64,000 bases of DNA from HGM04593 sp045636545 (lineage in GTDB: Bacteria > Bacteroidota > Bacteroidia > Bacteroidales > Bacteroidaceae): positions 1 through 64,000 of the forward strand of contig JAZTXR010000028.1 of the NCBI GenBank assembly GCA_045636545.1, read 5' to 3'. Both the position numbers and the translations under genes were made by a program. The notes beneath the pieces were generated by a model that saw nothing but the letters and a program-made list of their open reading frames with translations, made no database searches and was not told the DNA's origin. Shown piece after piece: positions 1 through 9,628 of the stretch (its first letter is position 1; each line of letters begins with the position of its first letter).

Positions 1-797
1 TCAATGGCAGCCTGTGCATCGGCAGCAGCCTCAGCCCAGTTGTTCATCACAAGGTTGACACGTGCACGCAGACCGTAGGCTACTGCCAGGTCTACATAAC
101 GCTTGTCCTCGCGAGCAGTTGAACTGTTTGACAACAGCTGGATTGCTGTGTTGAGGTCGCTCATAATCTGCTCGTAAACCTGGGCAACAGTTGAACGCTT
201 GCAACCAACGTTTGGAACATCGTTCATGTTCTCCTCGGTGATAATGAGCACACAAGGCTTGCTCTCATTACCAACGTATGTGTGCTGGTAGTACTGAGCC
301 AATGTGTAGTAGTCAAATGCACGGATTGTCAAAGCCTGTGCAAGGTAGTATTTCAAATCCTCATCGGCAGGCTCGTATGTACCGATAGTCTGTACAACAC
401 TGTTCGCCGCTGAAATCTGCTTGTAAGCGGTTCTCCATATTGAGTTGGTTGAAAAACCTGTTGCGCTGATGTCTGAGTAGTCAACAGAAGCAGCAAACCA
501 GTTGTAACCTATGTCATCCGATACCAAATCCATACCGCGTGAATCGGTGAACAGCATTGTTGCAGCATAGAAAAGGTCGTTGTGGTTACCCTCAGAGGTC
601 AACTTACCGAAGTCGTAGAAACCTGCGGGAATAGCTGCGATACTCGCTTTGATTCGGTCTGGGTTAGAAGCAACAGCCTCGGCCTTCTGGTCTGTGGTGA
701 CTGTTGAACCCATTGGCGCAGTATCAAGGTCGTTACAGCTCACCATAGCAAGAGCTGCGAACGCCGACGCAATGAATTTATATTTATAGTTCTTCAT
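1..797 (-). CDS. SusD/RagB-family outer-membrane lipoprotein, partial (C-terminus outside window)
   Basis: Surface glycan-binding partner of a SusC-type transporter. The reading frame opens at the ATG at 797 and runs off the left edge without a stop, giving about 265 residues, roughly half of a usual SusD protein. The N-terminus is a lipoprotein signal (MKNYKYKF, hydrophobic stretch, then a Val-Ser-Cys lipobox near residue 21). The following stretch, with the TPR-like run around 'YYLAQALTIRAFDYYTLAQYYQ', is typical of SusD helices. It lies 20 bases downstream of susC on the same strand, the usual SusC-SusD order and presumably one transcript. The bound glycan cannot be told from the sequence. 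Family call is firm; substrate unknown. Confidence 0.9.
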   Translation of the reverse strand, partial: MKNYKYKFIASAFAALAMVSCNDLDTAPMGSTVTTDQKAEAVASNPDRIKASIAAIPAGFYDFGKLTSEGNHNDLFYAATMLFTDSRGMDLVSDDIGYNWFAASVDYSDISATGFSTNSIWRTAYKQISAANSVVQTIGTYEPADEDLKYYLAQALTIRAFDYYTLAQYYQHTYVGNESKPCVLIITEENMNDVPNVGCKRSTVAQVYEQIMSDLNTAIQLLSNSSTAREDKRYVDLAVAYGLRARVNLVMNNWAEAAADAQAAI

Positions 798-817
798 GAT
801 ATTCACATTTTAAATTA

Positions 818-3800
818 TTAGAATGTTACCTTGATACCACCAGAGATTGTACGCAACGCGCTGTATGTAGAAGCAACGGTTGACATAGTACCCTTACGTG
901 GGTCCATACCCTTGCGGGCTGTGAACAAAGCTACATTGTCGGCAGCACCGTAGATACGGATAGAGTTCAGACCGATTGCACGCATCCATTTCTTGGGGAA
1001 TGTGTAACCGAATGTAATGTTGTTCAATGAGAGGTAGTCTGATGATACCAACCAACGGTCTGATTGTGAGTTTGTATACTTGTCACTGTGGTTCAAACGT
1101 GGAACGTCTGTGAAACGGTTCTCAGGTGTCCAGGCGTTTGCAATGTCAACGTGCCAGTTGCGGCCGGCTGTTGAAGATGTACCACCGTGCATTGATGATG
1201 CGTATGAGTTGTCATAGAGCATACCGCCCAACTGATATGAGAACTGAACAGAGAGGTCGAAACCGAAGAACTCAAGGCTTGTACCGAAACCACCGTATAC
1301 ATCGGGAGCCAGGTCACCTGTAGCCTCACGGCCTGTTGACTGTGCAATGTTGTAGTCAGATGTAACGTACTCCTCGGCAACGAATGCAGCCTTCTCCTCC
1401 TCTGTAGCATCGGCAGCAGGCTGTGTCTTTGCATAGTAGAGAGCAAGACCGGTGTGTGGGTCTACACCTGCATAACGTGGCAAGTAGTACTGGAAGCGTG
1501 ACTCACCCTCGCGGTAGATAGTTGTACCGCTGATGTACTCACCCTCGTACTCGGGAGCCAACTCGTTGATAACGTTCTTCTGGAATGTTGCATTTGCAAA
1601 GATATCCCACTTGAAGTTACGTGTATCGATGGCTGTAGAGTTAAGTTCGATTTCAACACCGCTGTTTGTCATTGAACCTACGTTAACAGGGATTGAGCTG
1701 TAACCGTTAGATGGAGCAACTGCTCTGTAGTCGAGCATGTCGCTTGTGCGACGTCCAAAGTACTCGACTGTACCGCTCAACTTGCCCTTGAAGAGAGAGA
1801 AGTCGATACCTGCGTTGTAAGCGTTTGATTTCTCCCAAGTAAGCTCGGGGTTACCCTTGTAAGCCAAAAGACCATCTGAGAACACACCGTCTGCACCCTT
1901 TACAGTGTACTGGTCGAGGTATGCATAGAAGTTACCGATGTTGTCGTTACCCTGCTGACCGAAAGAAGCCTTGATCTTCAAGATATCAATCCAAGATGCC
2001 TTCTTCATGAAGTTCTCCTTGCTGAGAACCCAAGCAGCAGATGCTGACCAGAAGTTACCCCAACGGTTGTCCGGATGGAAACGTGAAGATGCATCGCGAC
2101 GGTAAGAACCGCTGATGAAATACTTCTCGGCGTAGTCATAGTTCAAACGGCCGAAGAAACCGCGTGTAGCATACTCGCTGTATGAACCGCCACCACGCTT
2201 CTGGTCGATAGTGTTGTTGATGGTGAAGTCACCTGGCTTGTAGAGGTTCTGACCTGTAGCATATACCTCCTCGCTGTTGTAGTTGTATGCCTCGTAACCG
2301 AGTGTAAGGTCGAAAGTGCTTCTACCAACCAGCTTGTTGTAGTTTGCAAGATACTGCTGGTTGAAAGAGAATGTACGAATCTGATCCTGTGTTGCAGTAC
2401 CACCATAGCTTGCGCTCTGACCGTAACGTGCGTTACCGATATTGTGGTAACGTGTATTGTCGATGTGTGTACCGAGTGATGCTGTCAACTTGAGACCCTT
2501 TACAGGAGTAATCTCGGCAAACCACTTGCCGTTGAAGATATCCATGAGGTACTCCTCTGTGTTGTAGAGAAGGTCACTCATAGGGTTGGCGATTGACATG
2601 AAGTTACGTGTGCTGTTTGTTGAAGAACCGTCACCGTAATCATAGATTCTGTCACCTGTAGTTGCATCGATAGCATATGAACCATCGGCGTTACGTACAT
2701 AGAAAGGATATACAGGAGCGATATCGTTCGCAATGTAGAATGCGTTCACTGATGAAGAAGTGTTTGTCTGCTCACCAGGGTAGCGGCTTGTGCTGTTTGT
2801 GTAAGCGAGGCTTGCACCAACCTTCAACCACTTCTTGGCCTGGTAGTCAGCGTTCAAACGTGTAGAGAGACGGTTGAAACCTGAGTTCTCAATGATACCG
2901 CCATCTTCAAGGTAACCTGCAGAGAAGTAGTAGTTGACCTTGTCTGTACCACCTGCTACAGAGAAGTTGTACTCCTGGCGCATCTGGCTGTCAATCATAC
3001 CGGCTGTCCAGTCATCTGGTGTATAGTAGTAATCACCATCGCTGTAACCGAGTGTAGCGCGTGGGTCAACCTTACCGTCAAGACCAATCAGGCCGTTTGC
3101 ACCGTTGAGTGTGTACATCTGATAACCGAGCGCAGGGAACAATGAACTGTTTGCATAGCCATGTGCATTGAGTGGTGACTGACCGAGGCTGTAGATAGCT
3201 TCGTTATAGAAAGCCTTGTAGAGAGTCTCCATATACTGGTTAGCAGACTCCATTACATCGTACTTGCCAATCTGACGCTGGTTAACACCCCACTTTGCAT
3301 CGAAAGATACGCGTGCGTTGCCGCTGTTACCCTTCTTGGTTGTTACCATGATGACACCGTTTGCACCACGTGCACCATAAAGCGCAGAAGCAGCAGCATC
3401 CTTCAATACAGACATGCTCTCGATGTCGGCAGGGTTGATAGATGAGATATCACCATCGAAAGGCATACCGTCAACAACATACAATGGGTCGTTACCGGCG
3501 TTCAAAGAACCTACACCACGAACGCGTACAGTGGCAGAAACACCTGGCTGACCGTTTGAGCTTGTAATCTGCACACCGGCGATAGCACCTGAAAGCGCGT
3601 TTGTAATGTTAGATACCTGGCGCTTCTCGATGTTCTCAGCCTTAACGACTGAAGCAGAACCGGTAAACGCCGACTTCTTTGCTGTACCATAAGCAATAAC
3701 CACAACGTCGTCGAGGGTAACACCATCTTCAACGAGAATGATTCTCATTGGCTTACCTCTGACAATTTTCACCTCCTGTGTAGCCATACCTACGTATGAT

Positions 3801-4021
3801 ACACGAAGAGTAGTTGCAGTTGCAGGCACATTTTCAATTGTAAAATTACCGTCCATATCAGTACCGGCACCTACAGAAGTACCGATTACGAACACAGAGG
3901 CACCGAAAACAGGCTCACCATCAGCTTCCGAGAATACTTTACCCGTGATAGTTGTGGTCTGCGCTGTTGCCATACCAATACCCATAAGGATATAGGTCAA
4001 TAGAAATAGCACTCTTTTCAT
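818..4021 (-). CDS. SusC/RagA-family TonB-linked outer-membrane transporter
   Basis: Imports oligosaccharides or other ligands across the outer membrane using TonB energy. The 1067-residue protein has a signal peptide ending in ATAQ (about residue 21), a carboxypeptidase-regulatory-like beta domain (about 25-100), then the plug domain with the SusC signature (GVQITSSNGQPG, VRVRGVGSL, DPLYVVDGMPFDG at about 150-190), and a long beta-barrel ending in the terminal aromatic-containing strand GGIKVTF. Length is normal for SusC. The partner susD follows 20 bases downstream. A tonB-type gene lies elsewhere in this window (30956-31696), though any TonB of the cell could serve. No sigma/anti-sigma pair or hybrid two-component regulator is visible beside it, so inducer and substrate cannot be inferred. 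Start chosen at the ATG before the signal peptide. Confidence 0.95.
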   Translation of the reverse strand: MKRVLFLLTYILMGIGMATAQTTTITGKVFSEADGEPVFGASVFVIGTSVGAGTDMDGNFTIENVPATATTLRVSYVGMATQEVKIVRGKPMRIILVEDGVTLDDVVVIAYGTAKKSAFTGSASVVKAENIEKRQVSNITNALSGAIAGVQITSSNGQPGVSATVRVRGVGSLNAGNDPLYVVDGMPFDGDISSINPADIESMSVLKDAAASALYGARGANGVIMVTTKKGNSGNARVSFDAKWGVNQRQIGKYDVMESANQYMETLYKAFYNEAIYSLGQSPLNAHGYANSSLFPALGYQMYTLNGANGLIGLDGKVDPRATLGYSDGDYYYTPDDWTAGMIDSQMRQEYNFSVAGGTDKVNYYFSAGYLEDGGIIENSGFNRLSTRLNADYQAKKWLKVGASLAYTNSTSRYPGEQTNTSSSVNAFYIANDIAPVYPFYVRNADGSYAIDATTGDRIYDYGDGSSTNSTRNFMSIANPMSDLLYNTEEYLMDIFNGKWFAEITPVKGLKLTASLGTHIDNTRYHNIGNARYGQSASYGGTATQDQIRTFSFNQQYLANYNKLVGRSTFDLTLGYEAYNYNSEEVYATGQNLYKPGDFTINNTIDQKRGGGSYSEYATRGFFGRLNYDYAEKYFISGSYRRDASSRFHPDNRWGNFWSASAAWVLSKENFMKKASWIDILKIKASFGQQGNDNIGNFYAYLDQYTVKGADGVFSDGLLAYKGNPELTWEKSNAYNAGIDFSLFKGKLSGTVEYFGRRTSDMLDYRAVAPSNGYSSIPVNVGSMTNSGVEIELNSTAIDTRNFKWDIFANATFQKNVINELAPEYEGEYISGTTIYREGESRFQYYLPRYAGVDPHTGLALYYAKTQPAADATEEEKAAFVAEEYVTSDYNIAQSTGREATGDLAPDVYGGFGTSLEFFGFDLSVQFSYQLGGMLYDNSYASSMHGGTSSTAGRNWHVDIANAWTPENRFTDVPRLNHSDKYTNSQSDRWLVSSDYLSLNNITFGYTFPKKWMRAIGLNSIRIYGAADNVALFTARKGMDPRKGTMSTVASTYSALRTISGGIKVTF

Positions 4022-4543
4022 AATAATGAATTTAAGTTAATAATAATGAAATTGTGTCTTTTTGTAAACTCCATTCCCCGACAATCAGGAAATGAATGGC
4101 GCGAAAGTACAATTTTTTGCACAAACGTTAAAATAAATTAAGCACTTTTTTTCAACAAAAATGATATTTTTTTATCAAAAAGCTATTTTTACCCACATTT
4201 TGCTCACAACAAGCCTGTATGTGCAATTACTTTCAAGTCACTTTAAAAAAGAATCCACAAGACAATCCATAAAGATTTGCAACATATATCACATTGATTT
4301 ACAAGAAAGAATACAAATAAAAGCACAAGAATACATGTTTTTACAAAAAGTTAGTCAAAATGCGCAAAACATTCGCTTTGCGATACTTTTAAAATGATTT
4401 CATTGTTTAACACTTTTAAACACGGAAAACAATGCACGCTACGCGCGTACATATATAATATATTAAGGGCCAAAAGGGCAATAAGGGCTAAAAAGTTAAA
4501 GAAAAGGTTTTAACAAGAAACGCACAGCGCGCCAATAAAGTTC
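4022..4543. other. 522-base intergenic region holding the susCD promoter
   Basis: Non-coding. On the minus strand a -7 element TACTTTCG lies at 4102-4109, about 80 bases before the susC start; a TTTA at 4129-4132 is at the right distance for a weak -33 box, while a good TTTG at 4122-4125 is too close. The rest is strongly A+T-rich, with short repeated 'gggc' runs at about 4466-4490 and a TACGCGCGTA palindrome near 4440. I see no RNA gene and no convincing terminator for the upstream amidase gene. Confidence 0.4.
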
Positions 4544-7477
4544 TCACTTCAACAGAAAACGCATTACAGCGCCCATAAGTTCGGCACGGTGTACACTGTT
4601 TTTCACGGCTTCGAAAGGGAAACTTGTTGAAAGCACGCGATAGCCGCCACCTAAATAGGCGACAGCGGCGCTCTCCTTGCAGCCATCAAAGACAAAAGGA
4701 ACAAAGGCTTCATCGACAGGGACAAGGATATCGGGGCATGAAACGGCATAGCACTCCGCATTCACAGTACGGCCTACATTGAGGCGCAAGCCCGAGCCTG
4801 CAACGACATCATCGGCAAGGGAGGGAACAGCCCCACCATAGTCGAAGCGCAACAGTTCGCGTATGAACCGTTTGTCGGCATAACAACCCTGCATATCACT
4901 GGCTATGAAAGCACCGCTCACAAAGAGTTTGCCACCACCGTGACAATATGCGGTCAGTTTTTCCTGTAATTGCGCAGGGAATGTCTTGTAAGGCGCATTA
5001 TAGTGCAAAAGGGAGCCATCGCCACCTTGTTTTTCCACACCAAGGATGAGGTCGACAACCTCATAGTCGCTCATATCTACAATACCGTCGATGACAGCCT
5101 CGCTGCCACACGAAAGGAAACTTATATCATTGGCAGCCAGCGCATCGCCGTGTATGCGAGGATAGTTGAACGAATTGCCCGCAATCAACAGGCCCTCGTA
5201 CTCACTGCCACTCAAGCCCAGACCATCCTCGATACCGAGATTCTCGCGCATGAAGTCGAGCTGGCGGCCGCTATACTCCGGGGTACGCATATAAGGCACG
5301 CCCGGGTCGGCATCAAGGTCAAAACCCACCTGTTTGTCGGTAAAGATGGTATCGGGGCCACTCAGTCTGTGGAAACCATTGACAACCAGCGCCCTACCCT
5401 TCTCGTTGCGGGCAAGGTACAGCGAAAGTTCCTCGGACGGCAGGCTGCAACCGCCATCGTTGAGCGCTGCAACTTTAAAACTGTAGAACACGCCCTTCTC
5501 GACAGCGAACCGGCAATAGGGGTCGCGCACTACCGTACCGTTGTCGAAGCCGCCGCCGTTGACACTCTTGTAGACAATATATGCATTGGGCCTTGCTGTA
5601 GGCTCAAGTGCATCCTCCACTGCGCGCCAGGAGAGCTGCACCTCCTTGTCGCCGGGCACCACGGACATTGCAAAATGACTCACAGGCAACGGCTGTACGA
5701 CATAGTCAACACCACGCATATAGCACAGATGCTTGAGAAGCGCCTTGTAGACCGAGCGCGAAAGGGTAAACTTGAAATCGGGGTCGTGCGCATAGACCAT
5801 ATCCATAAAGTTCTGGTGCGAGAGTGACTCAAAGATTACCGAAGGTATATATGGCACACGTGTCTCGCCATAGTTGCGGTCGAGTATTCCGCGCACCGGC
5901 CAACGCGCTCCATAACGGGCGTTAAGGTCATCCTGCACGGTATTGAGAAGGAACGAGACAGCATCGCGCGACATCTGGCGCGAATGGCCGGTAGCAAGGG
6001 TATCGCCATTGAATTCCGTGGTGACAACGCCCAGTGAACCGATGACACTATCGCCTTTGGATATTCCGGCATCGGAGTGAAAGCCGAACGAGAGTTCAAG
6101 AGGTACATTGAGGCCGGTTGTATCGGGGTTGAACACAGAACCGCCCGAAAGATAGTTGACTGCAGAGGGGCGGCACACGATATCGTCGCGATAATCGGCC
6201 TCGCCCTTGTTAATGGAGTAGACCTCGTAAGGGAAGCCGCTTGTCTGCAAGTTGTAGCGCGCACCCTCAAGGTAACGGGGCAGACCACTTGTCTGCTCGC
6301 TCACACCACGGGCAACACACCCCATTCCGCCACCGAAGCGCACGGCATCTGCGCTCACCACACCGCTATGGCGGCTGTAGTTGGTAAGGGAAACGCCCTG
6401 TTCCTTATCCACCCCTGCGTTGAAGTGGAATGTACCGAGATAGACCCAAGTACCGCCGCCCATGCGCTGGTTGACCTTGAACGTGGTTTCGCCACCGCTA
6501 TGATGAACGGTATAATGGGCATCGGGCACGGATTTCTCAAATGTCTCATACGCCACATACACAGCATATTCACCTGTGGCGGGAATATCGGGGCGCCACA
6601 TGACCCTCGAGAGACGTTTCTTGTTCTGCACGGTCTGTGCACTGCGTGACGAGCCCATCGAGAAAGGGTCGTCAAGGTCGCAATACACCTCTTTCAACGG
6701 TGCATAGCCATCGCTGCGGGTGTGCCATTTATGTTCGCGCCCGTTATGCTCGACATAGCGCGAGTCGCCACCCTGGCAGAGGTCATTGTCGACAACGACA
6801 CTGTTCACCTGCCAATCGCGCTCGCGCGGAGTGTAGACAAGTGCCCCGGCATTCTCGAGCATGGGCATAAGGAAAGGGATAACGAACGACTGCGTGAGCA
6901 GGTCCTCGACCGTGCAATAGAGCAACGGGCGTTGCCACTTCCAGTAATCCTTGTCGGCATAATAGTAGCGGCCGTGGCTCTGCCACAGGGCTATGTGACG
7001 GCCATCGAGACCCGCAGGAATTCCAAAAGGACGTGCATCGTTCCTCACCCACGGTTCACCGTCGTAACACACACTACCCCACACGCGACTCTTGTCGACA
7101 TCCTTGGCATGACGGTAGATATTCGGGACACGATCTTCAATGGCACGCCCCTTGTAGACTACCTCGACCTTGTATCCGGCATACTTCTTTGGCAGTATGG
7201 CGCGTATATCCTCATACACACTATCCACCACGGCCGGGGTAAACGCCTGGCCGGCAAAAGCCTCGTTGGCATAGATTACAATCTTCTTTGCCTTGGCATT
7301 GACAACTATGTTGTTCTTGCGGCGTTCGAGACCCGAATAGCGGAGCTGTGTCCGCGCAGAGGTGTAGTTCTTGAAATAGTCCGCCAAGGCACGAGAAATA
7401 GTTTTGTCGACACTCTGTGCCGACAAAACCGATATTCCCAAAAGGCAAAACAACGTTGCCCAAAAGCGCCTTGACAT
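4544..7477 (-). CDS. secreted amidase-like enzyme with inserted golvesin/xanthan-lyase-type domain and FN3 domain
   Basis: Probably an exported peptidoglycan hydrolase-like protein. A signal peptide ends at about residue 20 (LSAQ). Pieces resembling the N-acetylmuramoyl-L-alanine amidase (Amidase_3) fold appear in order: WQSHGRYY (first His, about residue 165), LTQSFVIPFLMPMLENAGA (acidic helix, about 195), FGFHSDAG (second His motif) and VIFESLSHQN (terminal Glu). Between the second and third lies a beta-rich stretch (about 300-385, with TWVYLGTFHFNAG and ADAVRFGGG) of the kind called golvesin C-terminal-like or xanthan lyase. A fibronectin-III-like domain follows, then a Rossmann-like C-terminal region. 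Such proteins are often labelled 'xanthan lyase' in Bacteroidales; that activity is not supported here. It starts 12 bases after a small upstream gene, likely one operon. Confidence 0.7.
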   Translation of the reverse strand: MSRRFWATLFCLLGISVLSAQSVDKTISRALADYFKNYTSARTQLRYSGLERRKNNIVVNAKAKKIVIYANEAFAGQAFTPAVVDSVYEDIRAILPKKYAGYKVEVVYKGRAIEDRVPNIYRHAKDVDKSRVWGSVCYDGEPWVRNDARPFGIPAGLDGRHIALWQSHGRYYYADKDYWKWQRPLLYCTVEDLLTQSFVIPFLMPMLENAGALVYTPRERDWQVNSVVVDNDLCQGGDSRYVEHNGREHKWHTRSDGYAPLKEVYCDLDDPFSMGSSRSAQTVQNKKRLSRVMWRPDIPATGEYAVYVAYETFEKSVPDAHYTVHHSGGETTFKVNQRMGGGTWVYLGTFHFNAGVDKEQGVSLTNYSRHSGVVSADAVRFGGGMGCVARGVSEQTSGLPRYLEGARYNLQTSGFPYEVYSINKGEADYRDDIVCRPSAVNYLSGGSVFNPDTTGLNVPLELSFGFHSDAGISKGDSVIGSLGVVTTEFNGDTLATGHSRQMSRDAVSFLLNTVQDDLNARYGARWPVRGILDRNYGETRVPYIPSVIFESLSHQNFMDMVYAHDPDFKFTLSRSVYKALLKHLCYMRGVDYVVQPLPVSHFAMSVVPGDKEVQLSWRAVEDALEPTARPNAYIVYKSVNGGGFDNGTVVRDPYCRFAVEKGVFYSFKVAALNDGGCSLPSEELSLYLARNEKGRALVVNGFHRLSGPDTIFTDKQVGFDLDADPGVPYMRTPEYSGRQLDFMRENLGIEDGLGLSGSEYEGLLIAGNSFNYPRIHGDALAANDISFLSCGSEAVIDGIVDMSDYEVVDLILGVEKQGGDGSLLHYNAPYKTFPAQLQEKLTAYCHGGGKLFVSGAFIASDMQGCYADKRFIRELLRFDYGGAVPSLADDVVAGSGLRLNVGRTVNAECYAVSCPDILVPVDEAFVPFVFDGCKESAAVAYLGGGYRVLSTSFPFEAVKNSVHRAELMGAVMRFLLK

Positions 7478-7489
7478 ATAAGAAGCCGT

Positions 7490-7765
7490 TTACTTGCCTG
7501 CGAGCTTGCCAATCTCCTCGAGCAACGCCTTTGCATCGGCATTGAAGGAGTCACACAGGGTGTTGAAATATTTCTTCGCGGGCATACCGGGCTCGGCATG
7601 GCTCACGCGTGCAATATACTCGTTATTGAGGCTGAAAATCCTGTTGAACAAATCGACCCAGGCTGCAGTGTCGCCCTGCGCATCGTAAGAGAGCAAAAAT
7701 GCCTCGGTTGCCAACTCGTCAACAACAAATGTAATCACCTTCTTGAGATTTTTTCTACTTGCCAT
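7490..7765 (-). CDS. small conserved hypothetical protein (91 aa)
   Basis: I do not recognise a named family. The protein is soluble, helical and mixed-charge, with no signal peptide or membrane segment. It begins MASRKNLKKVITFVVDEL and contains a mid-region compatible with a small helical bundle. It has its own upstream promoter-like site (7823-7853) and lies 12 bases before the amidase-like gene, so it is probably the first gene of that transcript. Real coding status is supported by this spacing, the clean ATG start and ordinary codon use. Function unknown. Confidence 0.65.
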   Translation of the reverse strand: MASRKNLKKVITFVVDELATEAFLLSYDAQGDTAAWVDLFNRIFSLNNEYIARVSHAEPGMPAKKYFNTLCDSFNADAKALLEEIGKLAGK

Positions 7766-7822
7766 AATAATTCGGTTTAGTTTGGTTTGGGTTATTTTAA
7801 TTTGCCATGCAAATATCTGTTG

Positions 7823-7853
7823 TAAAGATAGTGTTTTTCATTGACATGAACAA
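7823..7853 (-). promoter_or_regulatory. candidate promoter for the 91-aa gene and amidase operon
   Basis: Minus strand TTGT (7850-7853), 19 bases, TATCTTTA (7823-7830). This matches the Bacteroidetes -33/-7 spacing, but the last base of the -7 box differs from the consensus TAnnTTTG. Confidence 0.4.
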
Positions 7854-7966
7854 CTGCAACCGACAAAAACAATATATTTTGATTAAAAAGGGAAAAACGC
7901 TTTTAAAATTCATAAAAAAAAGCGAAATTTGCCGATAAATAGAATTCTCAATTAATTTTAACCAAT

Positions 7967-9610
7967 ATGAAAAGTGCATTGCAAATTGCAAGGGCTGCTT
8001 ACCAGCCTAAACTTCCCCAGGCATTGACCGGGACTGTAAAATTGTGTGAGGGTGCTGCAACAGAGTCTGTAGCAGACCAGGAGGCAATCAAGGCCATGTT
8101 CCCCAACACATACGGTTTACCAATCGTTACATTCGAGAAGGGCGGCGAAGCTCAGGAGTACCCCGCAATCAACGTAGGTGTAATCCTTTCTGGCGGACAG
8201 GCTCCCGGTGGACACAACGTCATCGCAGGTCTTTTTGACGGCGTGAAGAAGCTGAACCCCAACAGCCGTCTCTACGGTTTCCTCATGGGCCCCGGCGGTC
8301 TGGTTGACCACAAATATATGGAGATTACAGCCGAGATTATGGACGAGTACCGCAACACCGGCGGTTTCGACATCATCGGTTCAGGCCGTACAAAGCTCGA
8401 GAAGACAGAGCAGTTCGACAAGGGTCTTGAGATTATCAAGGAGCTCGACATCAAGGCTCTCGTAATCATCGGCGGCGACGACTCAAACACCAACGCCTGC
8501 GTGCTTGCCGAGTACTATGCTGCAAAGAACACAGGTGTTCAGGTTATCGGTTGCCCAAAGACCATCGACGGTGACTTGAAGAACGCCTACATCGAGACAT
8601 CTTTCGGCTTCGACACAGCCTGTAAGGTATATTCAGAGGTTATCGGCAACATACAGCGCGACTGTAACTCTGCACAGAAGTACTGGCACTTCATCAAGCT
8701 GATGGGTCGCTCGGCTTCTCACATCGCTCTTGAGTGCGCATTGCAGACACAGCCCAACTACTGCATCATCTCCGAGGAGGTTGAGCAGAAGGCTCTTTCA
8801 CTTGACAACATCGTTACATCTATCGCCCAGGCAGTTGCTGACCGTGCCGCAGAGGGCAACAACTTCGGTACAGTGCTCATCCCTGAGGGCCTCATCGAGT
8901 TCGTTCCTGCAAAGAAGGCTCTTATCGCCGAGCTGAATGACCTTTTGGCCCACAAGGGCGAGGAGTACAACGCTGTAGCTCCCGAGGAGCAGCGCCAGTA
9001 CATCATCAACCAGCTTTCAAGCGACAACGCGGCTGTTTACGCAAGCCTCCCCGCAGGTGTTGCACGCCAGCTCACTATGGACCGCGACCCACACGGCAAC
9101 GTTCAGGTATCCCTCATCGAGACAGAGAAGTTGCTCTCGGAGATGGTTGCAGGCAAGCTCGCAGCATGGAAGGCAGAGGGCAAGTACAACGGCAAGTTCA
9201 ACGCCCAGCACCACTTCTTCGGCTACGAGGGACGTTGCGCAGCTCCATCAAACTATGATGCCGACTACTGCTACGCACTCGGTTACAACGCCTCACAGCT
9301 CATCGCTGCAGGCAAGACCGGCTATATGTCATCAGTACGCAACACAACAGCTCCTGCTGCTGAATGGGTTGCAGGTGGTATCCCCATCACAATGATGATG
9401 AACATGGAGCGTCGTCACGGCGAGATGAAGCCTGTTATCCAGAAGGCTCTCGTTGACCTCAACGGTGCACCATTCAAGACTTTTGCAGCAAACAGAGAGC
9501 AGTGGGCAAAGGAGACATGCTATGTTTATCCCGGCCCAATCCAGTACTTTGGCCCGACAGAGGTTTGTGACCAGACTACAAAGACCCTTGCTCTTGAGCA
9601 GCAGAAATAA
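7967..9610 (+). CDS. pfp: diphosphate--fructose-6-phosphate 1-phosphotransferase (PPi-dependent PFK, long type)
   Basis: Reversible phosphorylation of fructose-6-phosphate with pyrophosphate, a glycolysis/gluconeogenesis step in the cytosol. The 547-residue length fits the long PPi-PFK group. Motifs in order: SGGQAPGGHN, MGPGGLVDHKY, GGDDSNTNA, PKTIDGDLK, GRSASHIALECALQ and PEGLIEF. The Asp in GGDDS, where ATP-dependent enzymes have Gly, is the known hallmark of pyrophosphate use; compare GGDGS in the ATP-type pfkA at 34514. Start is the ATG at 7967, preceded by an A+T-rich leader without a clear Shine-Dalgarno site, usual in Bacteroidetes. It stands as a single gene, divergent from the 91-aa gene. 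Confidence 0.96.
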   Translation: MKSALQIARAAYQPKLPQALTGTVKLCEGAATESVADQEAIKAMFPNTYGLPIVTFEKGGEAQEYPAINVGVILSGGQAPGGHNVIAGLFDGVKKLNPNSRLYGFLMGPGGLVDHKYMEITAEIMDEYRNTGGFDIIGSGRTKLEKTEQFDKGLEIIKELDIKALVIIGGDDSNTNACVLAEYYAAKNTGVQVIGCPKTIDGDLKNAYIETSFGFDTACKVYSEVIGNIQRDCNSAQKYWHFIKLMGRSASHIALECALQTQPNYCIISEEVEQKALSLDNIVTSIAQAVADRAAEGNNFGTVLIPEGLIEFVPAKKALIAELNDLLAHKGEEYNAVAPEEQRQYIINQLSSDNAAVYASLPAGVARQLTMDRDPHGNVQVSLIETEKLLSEMVAGKLAAWKAEGKYNGKFNAQHHFFGYEGRCAAPSNYDADYCYALGYNASQLIAAGKTGYMSSVRNTTAPAAEWVAGGIPITMMMNMERRHGEMKPVIQKALVDLNGAPFKTFAANREQWAKETCYVYPGPIQYFGPTEVCDQTTKTLALEQQK

Positions 9611-9628
9611 AACAGTAAAAGGACGTTG

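Noticed and set aside
4970..5827. Long plus-strand open frame (about 285 codons) opposite the amidase-like gene
   Set aside because: Antisense to a gene with clear domains; no start context, no recognisable protein features; product of codon bias on the other strand.
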